Assembly: GCF_018283455.1 (NCBI RefSeq)
Contig: NZ_JAAMTH010000001.1
Location: 2,895,501 to 2,959,500 of the forward strand
DNA from: Planococcus sp. MSAK28401
GTDB lineage: Bacteria > Bacillota > Bacilli > Bacillales_A > Planococcaceae
Length of the DNA: 64,000 nucleotides
Direction: 5' to 3'
Shown here: piece by piece, positions 17,293 to 25,320 of the stretch
Layout of the letters: every line of letters begins with the position of its first letter
Position numbering within the stretch: the stretch's first letter is position 1
Position numbers and translations under genes: made by a program
The notes under the pieces: model-generated
The model's input: the letters and a program-made list of their open reading frames with translations, nothing else
What the model was told of the DNA's origin: nothing
The model's database searches: none

Positions 17293-17330
17293 TAAAAAAG
17301 AAGCTGCCGATCAGTTCCGGCAGCTTCTCT
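17293..17330 (-). terminator. terminator of the 62-residue gene
   Basis: Eleven-base-pair stem AGAAGCTGCCG/CGGCAGCTTCT with T run on the minus strand. Confidence 0.85.
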
Positions 17331-17344
17331 ATAGGCAGATTCAA

Positions 17345-17533
17345 TCACTTGCTTTCCGATTCGCCGATCGGATTCCGTTCATCGCCGACGCCGGTATTGC
17401 TGTGGGCGCCTTCTTTTCTCATTTTCTCGCCATCTTCCTGCGACTCACGGTCGATTCCTTCAAACTCTTCACGTTTTCTTCGGTTATTATCCCTTGTCGG
17501 GTTGGCATCTTTGGAAAATTCGTCTCTAGGCAT
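17345..17533 (-). CDS. 62-residue hydrophilic stress protein, unknown
   Basis: A charged, disordered small protein (MPRDEFSKDANPTRDNNRR..., ending RNPIGESESK) with no hydrophobic segment. GAGGAGG precedes the ATG, a sigma-B promoter lies 35-60 bases upstream and a strong terminator follows, so it is a real single-gene unit. The composition (R, E, D, G, N) recalls small hydrophilin/GsiB-like stress proteins, but there is no repeat and I do not recognise a family. Confidence 0.7.
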   Translation of the reverse strand: MPRDEFSKDANPTRDNNRRKREEFEGIDRESQEDGEKMRKEGAHSNTGVGDERNPIGESESK

Positions 17534-17567
17534 TATAGTTCCTCCTCTTGGACTGCTTTTTCCTCCT

Positions 17568-17592
17568 ATTCCCTAAGGACACTGCTTGAAAC
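17568..17592 (-). promoter_or_regulatory. sigma-B promoter of the 62-residue gene
   Basis: On the minus strand GTTTCA, 13 bases, GGGAAT. It lies partly next to the end of the downstream-transcribed DUF457 gene (17596). Confidence 0.7.
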
Positions 17593-17595
17593 GTA

Positions 17596-18072
17596 TTACG
17601 AGAAGTTGAACAGACCATAGCCGAAATAAACCGACAGGACTGACAAGGCAGCGAACACCAGATATTCTGTGAAGCTTCCGGTTGATGTGGTAATCGGCAA
17701 GCGCACCGTTACGCGCAGGGGAAACAATAGTTTTACGCCTCTTTTCGTTGCCATGTCCAGTATGATGTGGCTGATCATTCCGACAAGAATGCCCATTGCC
17801 AAGGCTTCATTCGGCAACACTGACTGAAACAGGACAGTCATGAGCACCAAAAACAGCAGGCTGTGGGTGAAAGTCCGATGGCCAAACAATGTACTGATCA
17901 GCTTCGATAAAATCGGGAAGCTTCGGCCAATCTTACTCGACCCGTGGCAAATATCCGGTATCAACGCTCCGGCCACACCGCCGATCAATAAGATGGCGGG
18001 CTCGTAATGGGAAACTTGCGCAAATGCCAGACTGGCTGCAATGCCGCCCGTGATGTGTGTTTTTCCTGTCAT
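17596..18072 (-). CDS. YdjM/DUF457 membrane-bound metal-dependent hydrolase family
   Basis: A 158-residue protein with about four hydrophobic segments. The family's histidine motifs are visible: MTGKTHITGG at the start, IPDICHGSSKIGR, GHRTFTHSLLF (about residues 65-75) and ISHIILDMATKRGVKLLFP. Members are membrane proteins with a presumed metal site of phospholipase-like type; E. coli YdjM is LexA-controlled. No LexA box is seen here. It is divergent from the HD nucleotidase gene, and its role is unknown. Confidence 0.8.
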   Translation of the reverse strand: MTGKTHITGGIAASLAFAQVSHYEPAILLIGGVAGALIPDICHGSSKIGRSFPILSKLISTLFGHRTFTHSLLFLVLMTVLFQSVLPNEALAMGILVGMISHIILDMATKRGVKLLFPLRVTVRLPITTSTGSFTEYLVFAALSVLSVYFGYGLFNFS

Positions 18073-18095
18073 AGCTGATTGCGCTCCTTTTCTTT

Positions 18096-18124
18096 TTGAA
18101 TCACTCTTTAATTTCTATTATAAC
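18096..18124 (+). promoter_or_regulatory. sigma-A promoter of the HD nucleotidase gene
   Basis: TTGAAT, 17 bases, TATAAC; about 50 bases before the start codon. Confidence 0.6.
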
Positions 18125-18175
18125 GTTTTTCGGGTATGCTGAAGACATCGAAATCAGCAAAAGGAGTCGTTTTTT

Positions 18176-18805
18176 ATGGGAATTCACCGTTTTTTCACCT
18201 CATTAAATGATTTGGAGCGGATCATCCGGGCACCGGGCAGGTTCAAATTTGAAGAGCATAATGTTGCCGCACATTCCTGGAAAGTCAGCCAGTATGCGAT
18301 GTTCTTCGCTACAATCGAAGAGCGCGAAGGCCGTCCTGTCGATTGGAAATCCCTCTATGAACGGACCATCAACCATGATTTTGCGGAAGTATTTATCGGG
18401 GACATCAAAACCCCGGTGAAATACGCATCCCCCGAACTCAAGGAAATCCTGGCGAAAGTCGAAGAAGGGATGATGGAGAAATTCATCTTAAAAGAAATTC
18501 CAGAAGAATTTCAGGAAGTGTTTTTCGACCGCATGAAAGAAGGAAAAGACGAGTCGCTCGAAGGCAGGCTGTTGGAGTTTGCCGATAAACTCGATCAATT
18601 CTACGAAGCGTTCGCGGAGCTGAAGCGCGGAAATACCGATAAGGAATTTCTGAAAATGTACCGGATTGCACTCAGCAAGATCCTCGATCTTCCACTCACT
18701 GCCAGCGTCGATTATTTCCGCGATGTCATCCTTGACGATATCATGATAGAGGATACGGCAATTGATATCCGCAAAATCACCAAGCGCGTGCTTGAAGCCC
18801 ATTAA
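18176..18805 (+). CDS. YfbR-like HD-domain 5'-nucleotidase
   Basis: A 209-residue cytosolic metal-dependent phosphohydrolase. HD residues are seen in EEHNVAAHSWKVSQYAMF (first His pair, about residues 27-34), INHDFAEVFIGDIKTPVK (the HD pair, about 67-68) and LLEFADKLDQFYEAFAELK (distal Asp). E. coli YfbR removes phosphate from deoxynucleoside 5'-monophosphates and the Bacillus relatives are annotated likewise. Substrate preference here is inferred. The ATG follows AAGGAGTCGTTTTTT. It is a single gene with a sigma-A promoter, followed by the CNNM/CBS gene in the same direction. Confidence 0.85.
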   Translation: MGIHRFFTSLNDLERIIRAPGRFKFEEHNVAAHSWKVSQYAMFFATIEEREGRPVDWKSLYERTINHDFAEVFIGDIKTPVKYASPELKEILAKVEEGMMEKFILKEIPEEFQEVFFDRMKEGKDESLEGRLLEFADKLDQFYEAFAELKRGNTDKEFLKMYRIALSKILDLPLTASVDYFRDVILDDIMIEDTAIDIRKITKRVLEAH

Positions 18806-18859
18806 TGGATTTTCTGGGCATCCCTCGCTGACTTGTGATAAATTAGAACAAACTACCTC

Positions 18860-18892
18860 GGAGGTGAATCCCTTATTTAAGGGAATTTATTG
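18860..18892 (+). promoter_or_regulatory. Shine-Dalgarno with hairpin bridging to a TTG start
   Basis: GGAGGTG (18860-18866) is 23 bases from the TTG start at 18890, too far for normal initiation. Between them is a perfect 6-bp stem with 4-base loop, TCCCTTATTTAAGGGA (18869-18884). Folding it out leaves seven bases, the optimal spacing. No other start codon lies in frame between an upstream stop (18878-18880) and the TTG. Confidence 0.65.
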
Positions 18893-20206
18893 GACCCCAT
18901 ACTTTTACTGAATTTAGCTCTTCTCGTTTTACTCATTGCATTAACCGCATTTTTTGTCGGCACGGAATTTGCTGTCGTCAAAGTCCGCATGTCGCGCATC
19001 GAACAACTGATCGAGGAAGGCAATAAGCAAGCCGTCATTGTCAAAAAAGTCGTTGGCGACTTGGACTATTATTTGTCCGCTTGCCAGCTTGGCATCACGG
19101 TGACCGCCCTTGGCCTCGGATGGCTCGGGGAACCAACTGTTGAGCGCCTTCTCCATCCTCTATTCGACTGGCTGGGCGTGCCTTCAGCCGTGTCGACGAT
19201 CGTCTCGTTCGCCTTTGCTTTTGCGCTGGTGACATTTTTGCACGTCGTCATCGGGGAATTGGCGCCGAAATCGCTGGCACTTCAGTTTGCGGAACGGATG
19301 ACTTTGTCATTGGCCCCTGCGCTTTATATCTTCGGGAAAATCATGTATCCGTTCATTTTCGTCTTGAACGGCTCTGCCCGTTTGCTGCTTCGCATGTTCG
19401 GTGTGGAACCTGCAGGCGAGCAGCAAGCCCATTCAGAAGAAGAACTGAAGATTATCATGGCGCAAAGTTTCCAGAGCGGTGAAATCAACCAGACGGAGCT
19501 TTCCTATATGCAGAATATCTTTGCATTCGACGAGCGCAGCGCCAAAGATGTCATGATCCCGCGCACACAAATGGTCGCTTTTCCAGACGATTTGTCCACT
19601 GAGGAATTGCTCGCTGAACTTCGGGAGCACCGCTTTACGCGCTACCCGATTGCACGCGACGGCGACAAAGATGACCTGATCGGTTTCATCAATGCCAAAG
19701 AAGTGCTGACCTATTATGCAATCAACAGCAATGTCCAAATGACGGAACTCATCCATAACCTTCCGTATTTCCACGAGACGACGCCTCTGCAGATGGCGCT
19801 CGTGAAAATGCAGAAAGACCGCACCCACATTGCCCTTGTCATCGATGAATACGGCGGCACATCCGGCCTGATCACGATGGAAGATATCCTCGAAGAAATC
19901 GTTGGGGAGATCCGGGATGAGTTTGATGAAGAAGAAGAAGCTGAAATCGTGAAAGAAAGCGATACCCGCTACATAGTGAATGGCCGCGTCCTGTTGAAAG
20001 ATTTGGAAGAGCGATTTAGCCTGAAATTTGCAGATAGCGACGAAATCGATACGATAGCCGGATGGATGCAGCATCAGCTCATCGAAGCCGAAGCCGGAGA
20101 TTCTTTTGAAAAAGGCGGCTACCACTGGGAAATCATCGCCATGGAAAATCACCATATCCTCAAAATCGCTTTTGAGAAACTCGAAGAGCCGGAAATCAAC
20201 GCGTAA
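18890..20206 (+). CDS. CNNM/CorC-family membrane protein with CBS domains (hemolysin-type)
   Basis: A 438-residue membrane protein. Residues about 1-190 are the CNNM/DUF21 domain with four membrane segments and the motifs [37 protein letters not shown] and [12 protein letters not shown]. Two CBS domains follow (about 205-330, with [13 protein letters not shown] and [22 protein letters not shown]), then a C-terminal CorC/HlyC domain. Relatives (B. subtilis YhdP, YqhB, YugS, YrkA) are linked to magnesium export. The start codon is TTG, required because the first membrane segment begins at once; initiation appears to depend on the hairpin described at 18860-18892. Confidence 0.88.
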   Translation: MDPILLLNLALLVLLIALTAFFVGTEFAVVKVRMSRIEQLIEEGNKQAVIVKKVVGDLDYYLSACQLGITVTALGLGWLGEPTVERLLHPLFDWLGVPSAVSTIVSFAFAFALVTFLHVVIGELAPKSLALQFAERMTLSLAPALYIFGKIMYPFIFVLNGSARLLLRMFGVEPAGEQQAHSEEELKIIMAQSFQSGEINQTELSYMQNIFAFDERSAKDVMIPRTQMVAFPDDLSTEELLAELREHRFTRYPIARDGDKDDLIGFINAKEVLTYYAINSNVQMTELIHNLPYFHETTPLQMALVKMQKDRTHIALVIDEYGGTSGLITMEDILEEIVGEIRDEFDEEEEAEIVKESDTRYIVNGRVLLKDLEERFSLKFADSDEIDTIAGWMQHQLIEAEAGDSFEKGGYHWEIIAMENHHILKIAFEKLEEPEINA

Positions 20207-20238
20207 ACAGGGCTGCCCCCAGGCAGTCCTGTTTTTTT
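20207..20238 (+). terminator. terminator
   Basis: Stem ACAGGGCTGCC/GGCAGTCCTGT followed by TTTTTT. Confidence 0.8.
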
Positions 20239-20281
20239 AGAAAAGAAGTAATTGACCATTCATCATTATTTCTTTACGATA

Positions 20282-20295
20282 AGAACAAATGTTCT
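20282..20295. promoter_or_regulatory. lexA box: LexA (SOS) box
   Basis: AGAACAAATGTTCT, a perfect palindrome around GAAC-N4-GTTC. It fits the Bacillus consensus CGAACRNRYGTTYC apart from the flanking base, and lies 27 bases upstream of the YolD-like start. Confidence 0.7.
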
Positions 20296-20321
20296 TATTT
20301 TTTTAGAAAGGAGTGGTGGAA

Positions 20322-20681
20322 ATGAAAAAGAATCAGCATTTGACGGTAAAAGGGGACGTATTGGACAGGGGGCAATTGAAATGGGGAGCGCTGATGCTGC
20401 CGGAACATGTCCGGATGCTGCGGGAATGGCGGGCCGATGAGCCTTCTCTCCATAAACCCCATCTCGATGAAGAAGAACTCGGATTATTGCAGGAGGAAAT
20501 CGGCATAGCCCACCAGCGGCAATGTATGGCGGAACTGCGTTATTGGGACGGCGGGCTGGCAGTCGTGTCCGGAACCATCATGTCAGTCGACTTGTCCACC
20601 CAAACCGTGGAGGTGTTATCCGGAACTACAGCTGCACGCATCGATTTTGACGATCTTCTCGGCATTCGCACAATCGATTAA
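20322..20681 (+). CDS. YolD-like protein, probably SOS-controlled
   Basis: A 119-residue YolD-family protein (LDRGQLKWGALMLPEHVRMLREW, then LDEEELGLLQEEIGIA, and the beta-strand tail GGLAVVSGTIMSVDLSTQTVEVL). Family members are usually encoded beside Y-family polymerases (UvrX/YqjW), and B. subtilis YqjX is LexA-controlled. Here no polymerase is adjacent, yet a LexA box precedes it. ATG 20322 follows AAAGGAG at nine bases; the upstream GTG codons touch the Shine-Dalgarno. I infer a DNA-damage-induced accessory acting with a polymerase encoded elsewhere. Confidence 0.8.
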   Translation: MKKNQHLTVKGDVLDRGQLKWGALMLPEHVRMLREWRADEPSLHKPHLDEEELGLLQEEIGIAHQRQCMAELRYWDGGLAVVSGTIMSVDLSTQTVEVLSGTTAARIDFDDLLGIRTID

Positions 20682-20725
20682 CACGGCTTTTAAAGGCGCA
20701 AAAGCGGATAATTTCCTTTTTCAAG

Positions 20726-20750
20726 GTTTTTTCTTGGCGGCATCGGGCAT
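20726..20750 (+). promoter_or_regulatory. probable sigma-B promoter of the yihY-family gene
   Basis: GTTTTT, 13 bases, GGGCAT; one to three mismatches from consensus, 40 bases upstream of the start. B. subtilis yfkH belongs to a sigma-B operon. Confidence 0.45.
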
Positions 20751-20789
20751 ATACTTAATAACTTTATAAAAAAATGGAGGTACAAAGTT

Positions 20790-21680
20790 ATGAGCAAAGT
20801 GACGTCTTATGCCAAAGAACTTGGCCAAGAATTCAAGAAAGACAATGCGACGACACTTGCGGCAGCGCAGGCCTATTATTACCTATTAGCAATCGTTCCT
20901 TTATTAATTTTGCTATTGGCCATTCTGCCGTATTTGCAGCTTGACCCACAACGGGTAGTCGATTTTATTGGCAGCATCCTACCGGGCGAAGTCGCAGCTA
21001 CGTTTGAAGAAAATATCATCAGCGTCGTGACTACACCATCCGGCGGTCTACTGACTTTCGGTATCCTCGGTACGCTTTGGTCAGCATCCAATGCTATGAC
21101 CGCGTTTATAGACGCGACGAATCAAGCATACGATGTGGAGGAAACCCGCTCATTTTTCAAGAAAAAAGGGATGGCCATCATTTTGACGATTTTCATGCTA
21201 GTTGCTGTTATCGTCGCGCTTGTCCTACCGATTTTTGGCGGCGCCATCATCAATACGATCACCGAGTTCCTGAATTTGCCTCAACAAACAGAAATTATTT
21301 TCCAAGTACTTCGTTGGGTCATTTCCATCGCGGTTATGAGCCTTGTCTTGGCCATGTTGTACAAATTTGCACCGAATAAGCAATTTCCTTTCAAGGAGGT
21401 TATTGTAGGTGCTTTGATTGCCACGATTCTTTGGCAGCTTGTTTCTCTTGGATTCTCTTTCTATGTTTCAAACTTCGGCAACTTTTCGGCTACTTACGGG
21501 AGCCTCGGCGGTTTGATCATTTTGATTCTTTGGTTCTTCCTGACAGGTTTAATCCTCGTAGTCGGAGCTGAAATCAACGCTATCTTGCACCGCCATAGAC
21601 ATGCCAAGAGTGATACGGAAGAAAGCAAATTGCAAATGGCCGAATCTGGTAATACAGAGTCTTCAATGAATAAGTATTAA
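20790..21680 (+). CDS. YihY/BrkB-family membrane protein (YfkH-like)
   Basis: A 296-residue inner membrane protein with about six hydrophobic segments. Family landmarks are AAAQAYYYLLAIVPLLILLLA (about residues 24-44), GILGTLWSASNAMTAFIDATNQAYDVEETRSFFKKK, LYKFAPNK and SLGGLIILILWFFLTGLILVVGAEIN. Once called ribonuclease BN in error, the family has no settled function; transport or envelope roles are suggested. B. subtilis YfkH is a sigma-B-dependent relative. The start follows GGAGGTACAAAGTT. It ends at a strong terminator and converges with the dipeptidase gene. Confidence 0.88.
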   Translation: MSKVTSYAKELGQEFKKDNATTLAAAQAYYYLLAIVPLLILLLAILPYLQLDPQRVVDFIGSILPGEVAATFEENIISVVTTPSGGLLTFGILGTLWSASNAMTAFIDATNQAYDVEETRSFFKKKGMAIILTIFMLVAVIVALVLPIFGGAIINTITEFLNLPQQTEIIFQVLRWVISIAVMSLVLAMLYKFAPNKQFPFKEVIVGALIATILWQLVSLGFSFYVSNFGNFSATYGSLGGLIILILWFFLTGLILVVGAEINAILHRHRHAKSDTEESKLQMAESGNTESSMNKY

Positions 21681-21685
21681 TGCCA

Positions 21686-21722
21686 AAAGCCATCCGCTGT
21701 TTGACAAGCGGATGGCTTTTTC
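21686..21722. terminator. bidirectional terminator
   Basis: Thirteen-base-pair stem AAAGCCATCCGCT/AGCGGATGGCTTT between convergent genes. Confidence 0.9.
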
Positions 21723-21738
21723 ATGCGGTCTTGCCGCT

Positions 21739-22692
21739 TTACCCGATACCCGGACGATGCGCAAGGAAATTTCGGAACGCAAACCCTTCTACCTGAGTTT
21801 CCGAATAGCGTTTTTGCAAAGCTTCGATTAAGTTCGGGTACACCGAAGCATTTTCGAGCCTTGTGACATGATCGGAGATACCGTCAAAATCAGATCCGAG
21901 TCCAATATGGTGTTCTCCACCGAGTGCACAAAGATGATCGATATGGCGCAGCAAATCGTCAATCGTCGCCCGGCGGCTTCCGGAATTGATGAATTCTGGA
22001 CAGAATACGACATCGATCAAGCCGTTGCGCGAGAACAGCGCCTCGATTTGCCCGTCGTCCAGATTGCGCGGATGATCGCATAACTTTCTTGCATTGGAAT
22101 GGCTTGCGATTGGGTAATCCGCGAGTTCCATCACTTCCCAGAATCCTGCGAGCGATAAATGGGACACGTCCGTGAAAACATGATGGTCATTATTCAGCTG
22201 CACCACTTGCTTGCCGAGCAGCGTCAAGCCGCCTCCTCTAGGCTCTCCGACACCATCCGCGCAAAGATTGGCGAAATTCCATGTCAGTCCGAGCGACAGC
22301 ACGCCTAGCCTATAGAGATGCCGCAATTTCGCAAGGTCGTTTCCGAAAGGGTCCGCCCCTTCAAGTGCAAGCACCGCCCCGATTTCACCCGGGCCCAGCG
22401 TATCGATATCTTCCCACCGACGGATGTGTTTCATGAGTGGCTGCCCGAGCACTTCGCTGTAGAACAAATCGACCTGCTCGAGGCAATGCTGCCATTTTTC
22501 ATTGTCCGGCAGTTCCGGATGCACGAACACTGCGAAAAATTGAACTTTCACACCGCCTCGCTGCAGGCGCAGAAAATTGGTGTCGAGTTCTTCCGCATCG
22601 AGAAAGCGCAACTGCTTTCCCCGAAACAATTCGTTGCGCTTCGCTACCTGAAGCTTCAGCAGCGCGTCGCAATGTGTATCGATGATCTGCAC
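21739..22692 (-). CDS. M19 (renal) dipeptidase
   Basis: A 317-residue zinc-dependent dipeptidase with an amidohydrolase-type barrel. Metal ligands are seen in IDTHCDALLKL (HxD, residues 6-8), ALEGADPF (bridging Glu), DVSHLSLAGFWEV, and IASHSNARKLCDHPRNL; the catalytic Asp region is HIGLGSDFDGI. The start is GTG, immediately after the TGA of the upstream amidotransferase gene, with a GGGG run as ribosome binding site. The two-gene unit suggests uptake-coupled breakdown of unusual or D-configured dipeptides, perhaps from peptidoglycan or gamma-glutamyl compounds; the substrate is inferred. Confidence 0.88.
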   Translation of the reverse strand: MQIIDTHCDALLKLQVAKRNELFRGKQLRFLDAEELDTNFLRLQRGGVKVQFFAVFVHPELPDNEKWQHCLEQVDLFYSEVLGQPLMKHIRRWEDIDTLGPGEIGAVLALEGADPFGNDLAKLRHLYRLGVLSLGLTWNFANLCADGVGEPRGGGLTLLGKQVVQLNNDHHVFTDVSHLSLAGFWEVMELADYPIASHSNARKLCDHPRNLDDGQIEALFSRNGLIDVVFCPEFINSGSRRATIDDLLRHIDHLCALGGEHHIGLGSDFDGISDHVTRLENASVYPNLIEALQKRYSETQVEGFAFRNFLAHRPGIG

Positions 22693-23415
22693 TCACTCAT
22701 CCCCTTCTTCTCTACACGCGCTGACAAAGCCTTCAAAGATGCGCAAAGACGCTGCGTCCCCTGCACGCGCCATGTTTTCCGGATGCCATTGCAGCCCAAG
22801 CGCGAAACCATGCTCTTTGCTTTCAATCGCTTCTATGACCCCGTCGCTCGCAATGCCCGACACGAGATAATGCTCCGACACTCGGCGATTCGACTGGTGA
22901 TGGCGGCTATTGACCTTGAGCTTCAAAGAATCTGTCAGCCGGTGCAAGAGCGAACCTTCCGCTACCTCAACAAAATGCGAGCCATGCTCTTTCGGTGCAC
23001 GCTGCTGATGTTGCAGCAAGTTACCGGCCAGCTGAGACGGCGTATCCTGATACATGTCCCCTCCGGCTGCGATATTCAAAATCTGGGCGCCTCGGCAAAT
23101 CGCCAGCACCGGTTTGTTTTTCTCCATCACTTTCTCCAGCAGCTCCAGCTCGAAGCGGTCACGTGAAGGAATGATGACGCCAAGACCCGGATGCGGCTCT
23201 TCGCCGAACAATATCGGGTCAATATCCCAGCCGCCCGCAAGGAACAATCCGTCGATGTGCTCGGCGAGTTCTTCCAGTTCCGCCTGCCCTTCAATATGCG
23301 GAAGCATGATCGGCAATCCCCCCGCCCGGACAATCGCTTCTGTGTCCGCGAGCTCTACATTGTATTCATCTTTCCCCAATTCCTTTGACGCAGTAATGCC
23401 GATGATCGGTCTCAT
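22693..23415 (-). CDS. class I glutamine-amidotransferase-like hydrolase (PuuD family)
   Basis: A 240-residue protein of the gamma-glutamyl-gamma-aminobutyrate hydrolase group (peptidase C26). The nucleophile Cys lies in VLAICRGAQILNIAAGGDMYQD and the His/Glu of the triad in ALGLQWHPENMAR; DGLFLAGGWDIDP is the oxyanion loop, with GGWD in place of the more common GGxD. It probably hydrolyses a gamma-glutamyl bond. ATG 23415 lies eight bases after AGGAG; the ATG two codons earlier is too close. It is the first gene of a tight operon with the dipeptidase. Confidence 0.85.
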   Translation of the reverse strand: MRPIIGITASKELGKDEYNVELADTEAIVRAGGLPIMLPHIEGQAELEELAEHIDGLFLAGGWDIDPILFGEEPHPGLGVIIPSRDRFELELLEKVMEKNKPVLAICRGAQILNIAAGGDMYQDTPSQLAGNLLQHQQRAPKEHGSHFVEVAEGSLLHRLTDSLKLKVNSRHHQSNRRVSEHYLVSGIASDGVIEAIESKEHGFALGLQWHPENMARAGDAASLRIFEGFVSACREEGDE

Positions 23416-23504
23416 TTCCATCACTCCTAAGTTGTTTGAATACTTGATATATTCACCATACAGAAGTTTTTTCAGGATGGAAAGAACAATCCAATCTTTC
23501 CCAT

Positions 23505-23553
23505 CAAAAAGAAACAGCCTGCGAAAGACGCGAAGCCTTCCGCCGCTGTTTCT
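23505..23553 (-). terminator. terminator of the PBP4-type gene
   Basis: Stem GAAACAGC/GCTGTTTC with interior pairs, followed by TTTTTG on the minus strand. Confidence 0.7.
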
Positions 23554-23594
23554 GTCAAAACTGATTTTCTATCGCCCTTCGAAGCTCTTGCCCA

Positions 23595-25094
23595 TCACTC
23601 AGCTTGATATTTAGCAATCGCTTCGGCAATCGCGTTTTCGATCGGCGTGACATTCGCCAGGTCATTGTTCAGGATGATCGCGAAGACCAGCCGTTCGCCG
23701 TCTTGTGTCGTCGCATAGCCTGCCAGAGAAGAAACCGAGGATAAGCTGCCGGTTTTCGCCTGGACGTTGCCTTCTGCGGCTGTGTCTTTCATGCGGTTGC
23801 GCAAGGTTCCGCCGACAAGGCGTTCAGAAGCTCCTGCGACCGGTAAGGACTCAAGGAACGTATCGAACCATGGCTCGTCCTGCGCTCCGGCCAATAACTG
23901 CGAAATCTCATTTGCAGGAATCAAATTGACGTGGGACATTCCGGAAGCATCGCGCAGATGGATGGTGTCGACATTGACGCCAAGCTTGTCAGCGGTTTCC
24001 TCCATCACTTCGAGCCCCGCTTCCCAGCTGCCTTCCCCGTTCACTACGCGGCCCATTTGTTTCGCCAACGCTTCGCCGTGCCCGTTATTGCTCAGTTTCA
24101 TGAACGGGATCGATAGTTCCGCGAGCGTCATCGATTGATGCTCTAGCAACATGCGGCTATCCGACGGCGTAACACCCATCCCCGTTTGCGAGTTTCCAAT
24201 CAACTCAACACCTTCCTTATCCAGTGCCTTTTCGAACAAGCTGAGCGCGTATCCGGATGGTTCATCGACTGCGATCCATTCACGCGTCCGGCTTCCCTGT
24301 TCCGGGATATTGCCTTCCACGATGATTTCATTCGTGCCGTGGTCTCTCGTGATGCTTAGCGTTTTCGGTTCGCCAGCTGCCACCGTTTGGGCGGTATTGG
24401 TGATCGTCACATAATCCGTCTCGGGCGACAAACTTACCCGCACTTCATCTCCCGCCGCCTCTCCGGCGTTCGCTTCCACGATGATCGACCCAGCGTCATA
24501 ATCTTTATTCGGTGAGGCGGTCAATGCGGATACTTGGGCTCCGACATAATACACTTCATTTTTCCATGTCATGTCTTCAGACAAGCGTTCATCGTCGAAC
24601 CAGCTATCGTCGCCGACCAAGTCGCCTTTCACTTTATGTATTCCTTGGACTTTCAATTCTTTTGCAAAGCGCTCGAAATCCTCCTCGAGCAATGTCGGGT
24701 CGCCTTTGCCTTTCAAGTAAAGATTGCCTTGCAGCACTTTGCCTTTCAGTTCCCCATCGGTATGCAGTTCTGTCGAGAATCGATGATCTTCTCCTAAAGT
24801 TTCAAGTGCTGCCGCCAAGGTGAACAGCTTCATATTGGATGCCGGTTTCAGTCGGATGTCGCCAAAGTGATCGTATATTTTTTCCCCACTGTCCGCTTTT
24901 CGGATACTGACGCCTGCTAGCGCGCCGTCCAAACTTTCGTCTTGCAGAATATCATTCACTTGCGCAGTTAAGGTTGCATATTCACTGTCTGCCCCTGCCA
25001 TCTTCCCGTCACTTCCCATCTTCAATGGGGATGCCACGAGAGCCCCTGCCAGCACGAGCAATCCCGCGGCTCTCCATCGATTCAATTTCGCCAT
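23595..25094 (-). CDS. dacB: D-alanyl-D-alanine carboxypeptidase/endopeptidase (PBP4/DacB type)
   Basis: A 499-residue exported penicillin-binding protein of peptidase family S13. A signal peptide (LNRWRAAGLLVLAGALVASP, residues 4-23) precedes the catalytic domain. The SxxK motif is S86-N-M-K89, followed by the long S13 insertion, the SxN motif in KLSNNGHGEALAKQ, and KTGSLSSVSSLAGY. It trims or cuts cell wall cross-links outside the membrane. The start at 25094 follows GGAGGAGGAAGCAAA. It resembles DacC of B. subtilis, which is active in stationary phase. It stands alone between two minus-strand operons. Confidence 0.9.
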   Translation of the reverse strand: MAKLNRWRAAGLLVLAGALVASPLKMGSDGKMAGADSEYATLTAQVNDILQDESLDGALAGVSIRKADSGEKIYDHFGDIRLKPASNMKLFTLAAALETLGEDHRFSTELHTDGELKGKVLQGNLYLKGKGDPTLLEEDFERFAKELKVQGIHKVKGDLVGDDSWFDDERLSEDMTWKNEVYYVGAQVSALTASPNKDYDAGSIIVEANAGEAAGDEVRVSLSPETDYVTITNTAQTVAAGEPKTLSITRDHGTNEIIVEGNIPEQGSRTREWIAVDEPSGYALSLFEKALDKEGVELIGNSQTGMGVTPSDSRMLLEHQSMTLAELSIPFMKLSNNGHGEALAKQMGRVVNGEGSWEAGLEVMEETADKLGVNVDTIHLRDASGMSHVNLIPANEISQLLAGAQDEPWFDTFLESLPVAGASERLVGGTLRNRMKDTAAEGNVQAKTGSLSSVSSLAGYATTQDGERLVFAIILNNDLANVTPIENAIAEAIAKYQAE

Positions 25095-25276
25095 TTTGCT
25101 TCCTCCTCCAAGTGGTTTACAAAAAATGTACCACAAAGAAAGTAAGAATTTTCTGATACCTGAATAATCAGAACTAATGGCTTACTACTATTTTATATTA
25201 ATAGTAAAAAAATCCAAATAAAATCTCTCTATTGGCTTGAATTCTTTTTCGCTAAGTTCTTTCAGCCTAGTTGCAT

Positions 25277-25314
25277 TAAAAAACCGCACCGGCAAGAATG
25301 CCGATGCGGTTTCT
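25277..25314 (-). terminator. terminator of the ribose operon
   Basis: Fourteen-base-pair near-perfect stem AAACCGCACCGGCA/TGCCGATGCGGTTT with T run on the minus strand. Confidence 0.9.
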
Positions 25315-25320
25315 TCTTCC

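Noticed and set aside
22318-23166. 282-codon open frame on the plus strand
   Set aside because: Antisense across two well-supported genes (dipeptidase and amidotransferase).
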